Part shown: positions 11,442 through 21,599 of the stretch, one piece after another
Position numbering within the stretch: the stretch's first letter is position 1
Layout of the letters: the number at the start of each line of letters is the position of its first letter
Source: Palaemon carinicauda
Taxonomy: Eukaryota > Arthropoda > Malacostraca > Decapoda > Palaemonidae
Direction: 5' to 3'
Length of the DNA stretch: 64,000 nucleotides
NCBI RefSeq assembly: GCF_036898095.1
Contig: NC_090746.1
Coordinates: 53,883,788-53,947,787 of the forward strand
Notes under the pieces: generated by a model
Seen by the model: only the letters and a program-made list of their open reading frames with translations
The model's database searches: none
Told to the model about the DNA's origin: nothing
Position numbers and translations under genes: made by a program

Positions 11442-11628
11442 TACTGTACGCTCAGTAAACAACCACGCTCAGAACAAAGAAGGCATTTAACGCGCATGAT
11501 GAAAGTGATAAATAATGATATTTACAGTAAAAGCATTTACAAAATATGTTATTAGTACAAATATAATTTACCGTATCTATATAAAATCATACAGTACATA
11601 CTGTACGTAGCAAAGCAGGAAAACAATT

Positions 11629-11633
<5 letters not shown>

Positions 11634-11686
<53 letters not shown>

Positions 11687-11709
11687 TGTGTGTGTGTGTG
11701 TGTGTGTGT
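11634..11709. repeat. (GA)n-(GT)n compound microsatellite
   Basis: About 50 bp of GA followed by about 26 bp of TG, inside Tigger-B between the transposase end and the left terminal repeat. Confidence 0.95.
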
Positions 11710-11990
11710 TTTACGTACGTAAATGTAAATTTTAAACAAAAATATGATAGGTTACAACATGTAGACTTTTAAAACCTTCCCTTTAACTTAATGCATACAG
11801 TACTAAACTATAAAACAGGCACAAATGTTAGAATGTTAGAATATTAAAGTAAAAAATAAAGATTGTTACTGTACTCACCACGAAAGAAGTTCAAGAAAAA
11901 CTTGAATGATGATGGCGATGAATTTGCTGCACAGTAGAAATGATGATGATGAAGCTGATGATGTGTTCTACTGTGCAGCCAGGTAGTATT

Positions 11991-13856
11991 TTACGTCTCT
12001 TCAGACGGAGGTGTCTTTTCCTGGGACACCTCTTCAACTTCTTCAATTTCTTCCGAAGGCGTAGTAGCAGGAGGAACTGGCTCTTTTTTGCGAGGCTGGA
12101 AGAACATTGTGATCGGAAGTTGTTGCCGCTGCTTCTTTTTTCGATCTAAGAGCATCTTGTAGGGAGTCATGATGTCATCAACCTTGTTGCAGAATTGCAT
12201 CGACCGAACCATATCCTCGTCCCACTCTTGCAACATTTCTTTCACCTCCTTTATATGGTTGCAGACCTTGGCAAGCCATTCTAGTGTTAAGCCCGTTTCT
12301 TCGACATTTTCTTGGGTCTCTTCCTGGGTTTCACTCTCTTCTTCGCTTGCCGATTTCGTCAGGTCTTCGAGGTCTGCGTCAGTTAGGGGCTGGGAATGGC
12401 AGTCCAACAACTCGTCGACGTCTTCAGTCGTCATGTCGCCAAACCCGTCACCTCCAATTATGGCAGCCAACTGCACAGATTTGCGTACTGCAGAGTGTTG
12501 GATTTCAGCAGGTGTAAATCCCTCGTCGTCGTAAACAATCTCGGGCCACAACTTCTTCCAGCTCGCATTCAAAGTTGCAGGTTTCATCTCTTGAAGTGCC
12601 TTCTGAATATTCTTCAGGCACGTGGCTATGGTGTACTGCCGCCAGTACGCCTTCAAGTTAAAATCTTCATCCTCATCCTCTTGGGCAGCATCCACACACG
12701 CAACGGGGTCCGCCAAGGTATTCTTCGTGTAGAGGGCCTTGAACGCCCTGATAACCCCCTGGTCCATCGGTTGAATTAATGACGTGGTGTTGGGTGGCAG
12801 GAACTCAACCTGAACGCCCTCACGCGACAGGTCAGTTGCGTGTCCACCAGCGTTATCCATAAGGAGAAGGATCTTGAATGGCAAGCCCTTCTCTACGAGA
12901 TATTCACTGACTTGCGGGATGAAACAGTGGTGGAACCAGATGGAGGTCAGCATCTTCGTAATCCATGCTTTTGGATTATGCATCCAGTACACGGGAAGGA
13001 GATTCTTGTTTTTATTTTTCAAAGCGCGAGGATTTTTCGACTTATAAATAAGCCCAGGCTTTAGCAAAAATCCAGCAGCATTGCCACACATCACGAGGGT
13101 AACGCGATCCTTGAATGCTTTAAAGCCAGAGGCTTTGGCTTCCTCTTTGAACTGGAAAGTTCGCGACGGCATTCTCTTCCAAAACAAGCCGGTCTCATCC
13201 ATATTAAAGACTTGTTCCGGCTTGTATCCACCTTCGGCGATAATATTTTTGAACGTCTGGTTCACGTAAGTTTCAGCAGCGGCAGTGTCAGCCGAAGCAG
13301 CCTCGCCATGCAGGAAAACGCTTTTCAGGGCGAAGCGTTTCTGAAACTTCGCGAACCATCCTTTGCTGGCGGAAAAACGTTGTTTCTGAGGCTGGGAATC
13401 AGTGGATGTCCCTGGTTGAGGATCATCTGCATCATCATCTTCTTCAGCATGGTTGCCGTCGTCGTCTTGAGGTTCCTTTGCAGCAAAATTCTCATACAAG
13501 CTCAAAGCCTTTGTTCGGATGGTGTTCGTATCCAAGGCTATGTTCTTCTTCCGGCAGTCGGCAATCCACACAGCTAAAGCACCTTCCATGCGTACGATCG
13601 TTTTATTACGTGTTGTAACGACTCGCTTCGCTGATCTGCTAAAGGTGATTGCAGCCGTCTTTCTAATGTTCGCCTCGTCCTTCTTGATACAGCGAACATT
13701 AGATTCGTTGATTCCAAAATGGCGCGCTGCAGCCGCGTAACTTCTACCGTCTTTTAACATATCGAGAAGCGTAACCTTCTCAGCAATCGTCATCATCCTT
13801 CGGTGGCGTTTAGGCTCACTACCAGCCTTAGTAGAAGCAGAACGCTTGGGAGGCAT
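11991..13856 (-). CDS. Tigger/pogo-family DDE transposase, intact (621 aa)
   Basis: One uninterrupted frame from MPPKRSASTKAGSEPKRHRR to a stop at 11991. The N-terminus is basic. Residues about 21-56 form a psq-like helix-turn-helix (TIAEKVTLLDMLKDGRSYAA, ARHFGINESNVRCIKK). Residues about 84-178 are the CENP-B-type second DNA-binding domain, ending KGWFAKFQKRF. The DDE catalytic core has Asp220 (VFNMDETGLFWKR), Asp334 (LLLMDNAGGHATDL) and Asp365 (LPPNTTSLIQPMDQGVI), so the last two acids are 30 residues apart. The tail is Glu-rich with a KKK/QPRKKEP patch. Length and order match Tigger/jerky-like transposases, which act in the nucleus on their own terminal repeats. No lesion is visible. A domesticated gene is unlikely because the frame sits between matched TIRs and TA duplications. 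Confidence 0.9.
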   Translation of the reverse strand: MPPKRSASTKAGSEPKRHRRMMTIAEKVTLLDMLKDGRSYAAAARHFGINESNVRCIKKDEANIRKTAAITFSRSAKRVVTTRNKTIVRMEGALAVWIADCRKKNIALDTNTIRTKALSLYENFAAKEPQDDDGNHAEEDDDADDPQPGTSTDSQPQKQRFSASKGWFAKFQKRFALKSVFLHGEAASADTAAAETYVNQTFKNIIAEGGYKPEQVFNMDETGLFWKRMPSRTFQFKEEAKASGFKAFKDRVTLVMCGNAAGFLLKPGLIYKSKNPRALKNKNKNLLPVYWMHNPKAWITKMLTSIWFHHCFIPQVSEYLVEKGLPFKILLLMDNAGGHATDLSREGVQVEFLPPNTTSLIQPMDQGVIRAFKALYTKNTLADPVACVDAAQEDEDEDFNLKAYWRQYTIATCLKNIQKALQEMKPATLNASWKKLWPEIVYDDEGFTPAEIQHSAVRKSVQLAAIIGGDGFGDMTTEDVDELLDCHSQPLTDADLEDLTKSASEEESETQEETQENVEETGLTLEWLAKVCNHIKEVKEMLQEWDEDMVRSMQFCNKVDDIMTPYKMLLDRKKKQRQQLPITMFFQPRKKEPVPPATTPSEEIEEVEEVSQEKTPPSEET

Positions 13857-14159
13857 TGTACAGTAGGATTTAACAAAAAGTTCAACTTAAAACAGTCGCG
13901 CACAGCACAGATTAAACTTCACAAACTTAAGAACGTCTACTCAGCGATACGCCGTAAGAGAAAGTGGACTACCCGGGCCCGCGAGAACCTAGATGCTGCG
14001 GGTTGGAGATGAGGGCAAAACACCAATCACAGGCTAGATAACAAAACTTGAGTTCTGATTCGTCATCTATCAGCGCTTAAACCAATCACAACCCGTCTTA
14101 CAGTATATGATGCGTAGGTTACCAACTCAAAGTACAAGATACCCCGCGTATACCGTACG

Positions 14160-14320
14160 TACAGTATTAATAATAATAATAAATAATGATAATAATACTG
14201 TACAGTAATAATAATGATAATAATAATAACAATAATCATTTTATTAACAACAACAACAATAATAATAATAACAATAATAATAGCTTTACGTATGTTATTT
14301 TATTCTTTTGTAGGATGTGT

Positions 14321-14353
<33 letters not shown>
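14160..14353. repeat. (AAT/AAC)n-rich tract and (CT)n microsatellite
   Basis: TAA/AAC/AAT triplets fill 14166-14280, and a (CT)n run of about 30 bp lies at 14323-14353. Both are within Tigger-B, upstream of the transposase start. The short frames here encode Asn or Leu/Ser homopolymers and are not genes. Confidence 0.9.
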
Positions 14354-14359
<6 letters not shown>

Positions 14360-16919
14360 TTATTCGAAATGTGATTTTTGCAACAAAGAATATTATTGGA
14401 TGCAGTACTACGTACGTATACATACAAAAGAATCATGGAAAAGATGCACATCCATTACATTTGTAGTACAGTAGTAGCCATCAGCAGCCTTACACCATTC
14501 TAATATGGTATGACTGCATCTGATTTGCGTTTCATGTTCGATTTAATTTTACTACGTACTGTATACAGTACTGTATTATCGTATGATCACATTCTCTTTT
14601 CGTGTTTTATTTCTTTCTGTGCTGAATTATATATCATATGTAATGCAATGAACAATCAGTAAGAGCAGATATTACTAATTACAGTATTAATGGAATTACA
14701 GGTAACGAAATATCGTATTTGGGGGTCTTCAGATTTCGCGGTATTTTCGAAATTTCCGGAAAATCCGCGATATGTATATATATATGGGTTATGGAAAAAA
14801 CCCGCGAAGTGGTGAATCCGCGATGGTCGAACCGCGAAGTAGCGAGGGTTCACTGTACATCAACAATATGTACCATCTTCCAAGCAGAAGGATGCTATAA
14901 AGAGCACCAAGCCTTCCAAAGGACCAACCATCCTTTCCAAGCTGCGCAGGTATATTCATGACGAGATGGAGAGGCTTCTTTTAATGTGGATAAAGGAGAA
15001 ACAGTTGGCGGAAGATAGCGTGACCGAGACGATCATTTGTGAAAAAGCTAGCGGAATCTACGGTGACTTGAAAGAAAAGCAAGCATCTGAGAGAGGAGAG
15101 ACTTCGACGCCAGCGGAAACCTTCAAAGCCAGTCGTGGCTGGTTGGATAATTCCAAAAAACGGTCCGGGATATTCTCGGTTGTGAGGCATGGGGAAGCAG
15201 CAAGTTGTAACTTGAAAGCCACGGCGGATTATGTCAAAACCTTTGCCTCAGTTATCGCAGAAGAAGGATACATCCCCCAATAGGTGTTCAACTGCGATGA
15301 AACTGGCATTTTCTGGAAGAAGTTGCCCAGGAGGACATTCATCACGGCAGAGGAGAAGAGACTACCGGGCCATAAACCCATGAAGGACCGGTTAACTCTA
15401 GCCTTGTGTGCCAATGCCAGCGGTGACTGTAAGGTCAAGCCACTGCTGGTGTACCACTCAGAAGACCCACGAGCCTTCAAGAGCCAAAGGATCTTGAAAG
15501 AAAAACTGCAAGTGATGTGGCGCTCTAATGCTAAGGCTTGGGTTACGCGGCATTTCTTCCCAGAATGGGTTAATCTGTGCTTTGGTCCGGCAATCAAATG
15601 ATATTTGGCCGAGAAAAACCTGCCAGTGAAATGTCTCCTGGTCCTCGACAATGCCCCTGGTGACCCTCCTGGTCTCGAAGAGGACATTCTTGATGAGTAC
15701 AGGTTTATCAAGATCCTTTATCTCCCACCTAACACCACGCCACTCCTCCAGCCCCTGGACCAACAAGTAATTTCCAACTTTTAAGAAACTGTACACAAAG
15801 CATTTGTTCAAGAAATGCTTCGATGTCACAGACAACACCAATCTCACCCTTCGTGAATTTTGGAAGGAACATTTCAATATTGTCCATTGCTTAAAAATTA
15901 TTGACGATGCATGGCAGGGTGTCACAAGAAGAACTCTTAATTCAGTATGGAAGACATTGTGGCCAGCTTCCGTCACTGAGAGGGACTTTGTAGGGTTCGA
16001 TACGACAGACCCTGATGACCTTGAACCTATTGTAATGGATGAAATCATGTTTCGAGGAAAGTCCATGGGGCTGGAGGTAGACGAGGCAGACGTAAACAAC
16101 CTTGTCAAGGAGCATCAGGAAGAGCTCATGACACAGGAATTGATAGAGCTCCAGGAGATGCAACATTCAGAGGTGTTGCAGGAGCTCAGTAGCGAGGAGG
16201 AGGTGGAAGATGAGGGCTGCCTTTCTACGGCAGAAATTAAAGAGATGTTAGCGAAATGTTACGTAGTGTTACCGTCAAGTCTCTCTCCTCCCCTCTCTCC
16301 CTCCTCCTCCACACACGCCGCCATTAGCCGCTACCATCTGTCTTGTAAGAACTCCATAATAATGTCACATTTTATTGCAGATCATAACCAGTGTATAGTT
16401 ATTTGTTATTTTTTGAGCGTAGGTTGTGAATTAGAACAATTACAAACATGTTTTTCCACTGTAATATAATGTTTCTTGGTGTTTTTTCAGAGGGTGGGAA
16501 TGGATCGATTTTTTTTTTTTTTTTTTTTTTTTTATTTTATATAGGAAGAACTGATCTAAGATATGAGCGAACTGAAATACGAGCTTGAGTCCCGGAACGC
16601 ATTAAGCTCGTATCTCAAGGCATTACTGTACATGCTGCATAAGCTTTGTTAGTAAACTAGGGCATTATACTATAATCATATCATATAGTTTCAAAGAATT
16701 ATTGTTAGACTAACTGGATAACAGTCATATGCTTTGAATCTTAATTAAGTTTGAACCATCATCCTAAATTATTATTTGGCCTTTTTAAAAATAATTAATT
16801 TTTTTTTTCTATTTTATAAAACAAACATTTCAGCATAAGCCCCCTTTCTCTTCACAAACTTTCCTTCTACTGACCATGTTAACTTTTTTTTTTTTCATGG
16901 TGGTGACCTTAAAGAAATT

Positions 16920-17260
16920 AAAATGTTATTTTGATAATAAAATAAATTTTTGAATATACTTACCCGGTGATTATAATAGCTGCAACTCTGTTGCTCGACA
17001 GAAAACTCTAAGGTAAAACTCGCCAGCGATCGCTACACAGGTTGCGGGTGTGCCCAACAGCGCCATCTGTCGTCCAGATACCCAGTACTCAATATAAACA
17101 AAGAACTCAATTTTCTCCTCGTTCCACTGCGTCTCTATTGGGAGGAAGGGAGGGTCCTTTAATTTATAATCACCGGGTAAGTATATTCAAAAATTTATTT
17201 TATTATCAAAATAACATTTTTCAATATTTAACTTAGCCGGTGATTATAATAGCTGATTCA
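16920..17260. repeat. DIRS-2 3' inverted repeat plus internal complementary region
   Basis: ATACTTACCCGGTGATTATA (16957-16976) faces its own inverse TATAATCACCGGGTAAGTAT at 17165-17184. The latter is followed by AACATTTTTCAATATTTAAC, the circle-junction sequence. Between them lies the 3' copy of the terminal repeat. Confidence 0.82.
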
Positions 17261-17658
17261 CACCCAGGGGGGTGGGTAGAGACCAGCAAAATATGTTTAC
17301 ATTATTATGAGCTAAGAGTTTTTATTTCATTTTAGAAGTTATCAAAATAACAAAAACAAAATAAATAGGTACCTGGTAAGGAAGTCGACTTGAACAATTA
17401 ATCTGCCTTTTTAAGTACGTCTTCCTTACGGAGCCTCGCGATCCTCTTAGGATGCTGATCGACCCTTAGGATCTGAAGTATCAAGGGTTGCAACCCATAC
17501 CACAGGACCTCATCAAAACCTCTAATCTAGGCGCTCTCAAGAAATGACTTTGACCACCCGCCAAATCAACTAGGATGCGAAAGGCTTCTTAGCCTTCCGG
17601 ACAACCCAAAAAACAACAATAAAAACATTTCAAGAGAAAGATTAAAAAGGTTATGGAA

Positions 17659-19167
17659 TTAGGGAATTGTAGTGGTTGAGCCCTCACCCACTACTGCACT
17701 CGCTGCTACGAATGGTCCCAGTGTGTAGCAGTTCTCGTAAAGAGACTGGACATCCTTAAGATAAAAAGACGCGAACACTGACTTGCTTCTCCAATAGGTT
17801 GCGTCCATTATACTTCGCAGAGATCTATTTTGTTTAAAGGCCACGGAAGTTGCGACAGCTCTAACTTCATGTGTCCTTACCTTCAGCAAAGCTTGGTCTT
17901 CCTCACTCAGATGGGAATGAGCTTCTCGTATTAACAGTCTGATAAAATAGGATAAAGCATTCTTTGACATAGGCAAAGATGGTTTCTTAACTGAACACCA
18001 TAAAGCTTCAGACAGGCCTCGTAAAGGTTTAGTTCGTTTTAAATAGAACTTAAGAGCTCTCACAGGGCATAAGACTCTTTCTAGTTCATTGCCAACCATA
18101 TTCGATAAGCTTGGAATATCGAACGATTTCGGCCAAGGTCGAGAAGGCAGCTCGTTTTTGGCTAGAAAACCAAGTTGTAGTGAACATGTAGCTTTTTCTG
18201 ACGAAAATCCGATGTTCTTGCTGAAGGCATGAATCTCACTGACTCTTTTAGCTGTGGCTAAGCATACCAGGAAAAGAGTCTTTAAGGTGAGATCTTTCAG
18301 GGAGACTGATTGTAGCGGCTCGAACCTGTCTGACATAAGGAATCTTAGTACCACGTCTAAATTCCAACCAGGTGTAACCAAACGACGCTCCTTCGTGGTC
18401 TAAAAAGACTTAAGGAGGTCCTGTAGATCTTTATTGTTGGAAAGATCTAAGCCTCTGTGACGGAAGACTGATGCCAACATGCTTCTGTAACCCTTGATAG
18501 TGGGAGCTGAAAGAGATCGTTCTTTCCTCAGGTATAAGAGGAAGTCAGCTATTTGAGTTACAGAGGTACTGGTCGAGGATACAGATACTGACTTGCACCA
18601 GTTTCGGAAGACTTCCCACTTCGATTGGTAGACTCTAAGGGTGGATGTTCTCCTTGCTCTAGCAATCGCCCTGGCTGCCTCCTTCGAAAAGCCTCTAGCT
18701 CTCGAGAGTCTTTCGATAGTCTGAAGGCAGTCAGACGAAGAGCGTGGAGGCTTTGGTGTACCTTCTTTACGTGTGGCTGACGTAGAAGGTCCACCCTTAG
18801 AGGAAGAGTTCTGGGAATGTCTACTAGCCATCGAAGTACCTCGGTGAACCATTCTCTCGCGGGCCAGAGGGGAGCAACTAGCGTCAACCTTGTCCCTTCG
18901 TGAGAGGCGAACTTCTGCAGTACCTTGTTGACAATCTTGAACGGTGGGAATGCGTATAGATCTAGATGTGACCAATCTAGGAGAAAGGCATCTATATGAA
19001 CTGCTGCTGGGTCCGGGATTGGTGAACAATATATTGGGAGCCTCTTGGTCATCGAGGTTGCAAAGAGATCTATGGTTGGCTGGCCCCAAGTGGCCCAAAG
19101 TCTCTTGCATACATCCTTGTGGAGGGTCCATTCTGTTAGAATGACTTGTCCCTTCCGACTGAGACAA
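17659..19167 (-). pseudogene. DIRS-2 tyrosine recombinase, one nonsense codon
   Basis: A single minus-strand frame is open from 19167 to 17659 except for a TAG at 18400-18402. Alignment with DIRS-1 (IKSFEQSC) suggests the stop replaces a Glu codon. The N-terminal part has TSTLRVYQSKWEVFRNWCKS and QIADFLLYLRKERSLSAPTI. The catalytic part has LFLVCLATAKRVSEIHAFS (Arg), KVRTHEVRAVATSVAF (HxxR) and SVFASFYLKDVQ (Tyr nucleophile). All expected catalytic residues are in one frame. This is the best-preserved recombinase in the window, one substitution away from open. The N-terminal 130 residues or so overlap the RNase H/methyltransferase-like frame in another phase, as usual for DIRS. Confidence 0.83.
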
Positions 19168-19791
19168 TCTGCCATGACATTCAAGTTGCCTTGGATGAAC
19201 CTCGTTACTAGCGATATGTTTAGACCTTTTGACCAGGTGAGCAGGTTCCTTGCGATCTCGTACAATGTCAGTGAGTGGGTACCTCCTTGTTTGGAGATGT
19301 ACGCCAAGGCCGTGGTGATGTCCGAGTTAACTTCCACCACTTTGCCTCGAAGGAGAGACTTGAAGCTTTTCAAGGCCAGATGTACTGCCAACAGCTCCTT
19401 GCAGTTGATATGCATGCTCCTCTGACTCGAGTTCCACAGTCCTGAGCATTCCCGACCGTCTAGTGTCGCGCCCCAGCCCACGTCCGATGCGTCCGAGAAG
19501 AGAACGTGGTTGGGAGTCTGAACAGCCAGGGGAAGACCCTCTCTTAGGTTGATATTGTCCTTCCACCAAGTCAGACAAGACTTTATCTTTTCGGAAACCG
19601 GGATCGAGACCGCTTCTAGCGTCTTGCCCTTTTTCCAGTGAAAAGCTAGATGGTATTGAAGAGGACGGAGGTGTAGTCTTCCTAGTGGCACAAATTGTTC
19701 CACGGATGACAGCGTCCCTACCAGACTCATCCACAGCGTGACTGAGCAGCGTTCCTTCTTCAGCATCTTCTGGATGGATAGCAGGGCTTGA
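18558..19791 (-). pseudogene. DIRS-2 RNase H / methyltransferase-like frame, RT deleted
   Basis: An open minus frame of 402 codons starts inside the RT thumb (VEQFVPLGRLHLRPLQYHLA, aligned with EKLVPQGRLKLRGVQ of DIRS-1). RNase H blocks are VLFSDASDVGWGATLDG, MHINCKELLAVHLAL, VNSDITTALAYISKQGG and RFIQGNLNVMADCLSRKG. The methyltransferase-like end follows, with TIDLFATSMTKRLPIYCSPI and LDLYAFPPFKIVNKVL. Everything upstream in pol, including motifs A-C, is absent. The frame abuts gag remnants at 19793, so there is an internal deletion of at least about 1 kb compared with DIRS-1. Confidence 0.82.
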
Positions 19792-19792
19792 T

Positions 19793-21560
19793 TTATTCTG
19801 GGGGCTGATCGTCTTGTTGTTCAGCAACGTCCTCATCAGAGGGTTCCTCATCCGAAAACTGATGAGGAAACGGCAACGGAGTGGGCAACGTCTGGCTCGC
19901 TGAGTCCGGTCGCACTGGTGGATGCGTGACGGAGCCGGACGCAATATCATGGAACTGCTGCACAGTCTGTGAACTGTCAACAACCATGGGTGCACGAGGA
20001 AGCACAGCGTCAACCCGAGACTGTCTAGACCGTCTGGGTTGTGCAGTCAACACCCTACCGGGTTGCTGAGGTTGACGCACTACGTCAAAACAAGTCACCT
20101 CTGCTGGTTGTTGAACGTCCTGAACGTCAACAACCACCTCCGAGCGTCGCTTAACGTCAACGTGCGGCTGGCAACCCATACTGGGTCGCATCGGTGGAGG
20201 AACCACCTCAACTGGCAGACGCGAGTAGGTTACCTCAGCGTCAACAGGGCGCACAACCGACCGGTTGGAAGGTTGTTGGCCAGAAGGTTCAGTAGCAACC
20301 TTCTCCGCATTAAAGTCCTCTATCAAGGACGCAAGCTTGGACTGCATGTCTTGCAGCAAAGCCCATTTAGGGTCTACGGGAGCAGGTGTGGCAACAGACG
20401 GGGTTAGCGACTGAGGCGGTACCGTTTACCATCCCTGAAAGCCTTGTTATGCGTGACATAATTGTACAGCAAAACTTCAAAGGCTCGAAAACAGCTGTGC
20501 AGTTGACCTGTAAACAACTTGGAGCGTCTCCTGGCCAGGCGCCAGGGAGAGTCTACGAGAATTGAGAAGTCTATCTGGGCAGAGGCATGAACTCCCAAGC
20601 CGAGAACTTCTCTCGTGTCATATCAGACTCTCGCTCTATAAACCAGTTTAAAAGAAGGGAAAGCAAAGGCTGTATCCCCCAAACTCCTCCTAGTGAAAAA
20701 CCAGTCGCCTAGCCAACGTAAAGTTCTCTAGGAGAGCGAGAGAGCACTAGCTTAAAAACAACGGCTTCGAAGTAGCTAGGCCTAGTGTAAGCTCTGACGT
20801 TTAGGCGAACGAGGAGCAGCAGTTACAAAAAGATCTGGACAAAGATCCTTAAAAAAATCATCATGATTTAATTAAAGTCCATAGAAGGCTAAGCAGCTTT
20901 AGGCTCCTCTCCATCTGACAGAGTCCTCAAGGGAATATCAGTAGGAGGGGGAACAGCAACTTCCTCATCTACAGGAACCTTGTCCGATAAAAGCTGAGTC
21001 TCAAGCAAGGGAGAGACCTACCGTGGTGGCAATGCTTTACAAGCTGAGTCCACACTCACTGGTGCATTAGTAGCGGACCAGAACGCAACGTCATGTAACT
21101 GCTTGACAGTCTGTGAACTGTCAACAACGGAACTGTCAACCACAACAGGTGCGTGAGGACGCACAGCGTCCACTCGAGACTGCTTTGACTGCCTAGACTG
21201 AGCAGTCAAAACAACTCTAGAATGCGGAGGTTGACGCACAGCGTCAAAACAAGTCAACTCCGATTGTTAGTGAACGTCTTGAACGTCAACAGGAGCATCA
21301 GCAAGTGGCCTAACGTCCAAATGCGGCTGAAAAACCACACGAGACCGCATCGAGTGTGGTTCTAAACAACCTGACTGACGTGACTAAGCTACGCCAACGT
21401 CAACAGTAAGCACAAAGGAACGTTAGGTTGGCTGAAAGCCAGGATATCGATGAGATAAACGGCTAGACTCAACGGACTAATCGGCAGAATAGTCTTCCAT
21501 AAGGGAGGCAAGCATATACTGCATGTCTTGCCATACAACCCATTAAGGATCAACGGAAAT
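19793..21560 (-). pseudogene. DIRS-2 gag-like remnant with an internal duplication
   Basis: The best frame, 20359-19793, runs from MLQDMQSKLASLIEDFNAEK through a Pro/Val-rich stretch to an acidic end (EEPSDEDVAEQQDDQ). A second, more degenerate copy of the same segment lies at about 20950-21560: CFDAVRQPPHSRVVLTAQSR and APVVVDSSQTVKQLHDVA match CFDVVRQPQQPGRVLTAQPR and APMVVDSSQTVQQFHDIA. The copies are about 1.15-1.17 kb apart. No zinc-finger motif is seen in this portion. The function is assumed structural from its place upstream of pol. Confidence 0.6.
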
Positions 21561-21599
21561 GGTTGTGGTAAGAGACGAGGGTAACGTCTGTGACCGCAA

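Larger units (their letters stand above)
10950..14855 (-). mobile_element. Inner Tigger/pogo transposon with intact transposase (Tigger-B)
   Basis: CAGTGAACCCTCG at 10950 and its inverse CGAGGGTTCACTG ending at 14855 form the ends, flanked on both sides by the TA expected of Tc1-mariner insertions. Both subterminal regions repeat CGCGGwtt/CCGCGAAGTAGTGA words. The element is 3,906 bp, longer than most Tigger elements because of about 1 kb of AT-rich and microsatellite DNA on each side of the transposase. It is inserted in codon space of the Tigger-A transposase, so it is the younger of the two. Confidence 0.9.
10809..16262 (+). pseudogene. Tigger-A transposase, split by Tigger-B and mutated
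   Basis: The start MGPKQAIANKGVKRK (10809) is followed by a one-base shift and MMAIEIKHEIIEKHESGLRV, TELARQYERST, the psq-type helix-turn-helix of Tigger/jerky-like transposases. Tigger-B interrupts it at 10950, and the text resumes at 14858 in the centromere-protein-B-like DNA-binding region. The DDE parts are visible: VFNCDETGIFWKK (after an in-frame TAG at 15281-15283), LLVLDNAPGDPPG (after a stop at 15599-15601) and LPPNTTPLLQPLDQQVI. A frame change near 15780 leads into FKKLYTKHLFKKCFDV and an acidic tail. At least four lesions make it a pseudogene. Confidence 0.82.
10511..16628 (+). mobile_element. Outer Tigger/pogo (Tc1-mariner) DNA transposon, inactive (Tigger-A)
   Basis: The left end GAGTAATATCTCGACATACG and the right end (reverse complement CAGTAATGCCTTGAGATACG) form terminal inverted repeats flanked by TA (10509-10510 and 16629-16630). 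The TATCTCGACATACGAG and TGAGATACGAG phrases recur in the subterminal parts. Without the inserted Tigger-B the element is about 2.2 kb, a normal Tigger length. A broken transposase runs left to right. A poly-T run lies at 16509-16533. Confidence 0.85.

Noticed and set aside
12169..13618. Several plus-strand frames of 60-130 codons
   Set aside because: They are antisense shadows of the 621-codon Tigger transposase.
14186..14374. Asn-rich and Leu/Ser-repeat frames
   Set aside because: They are translations of (AAT)n and (CT)n microsatellites.
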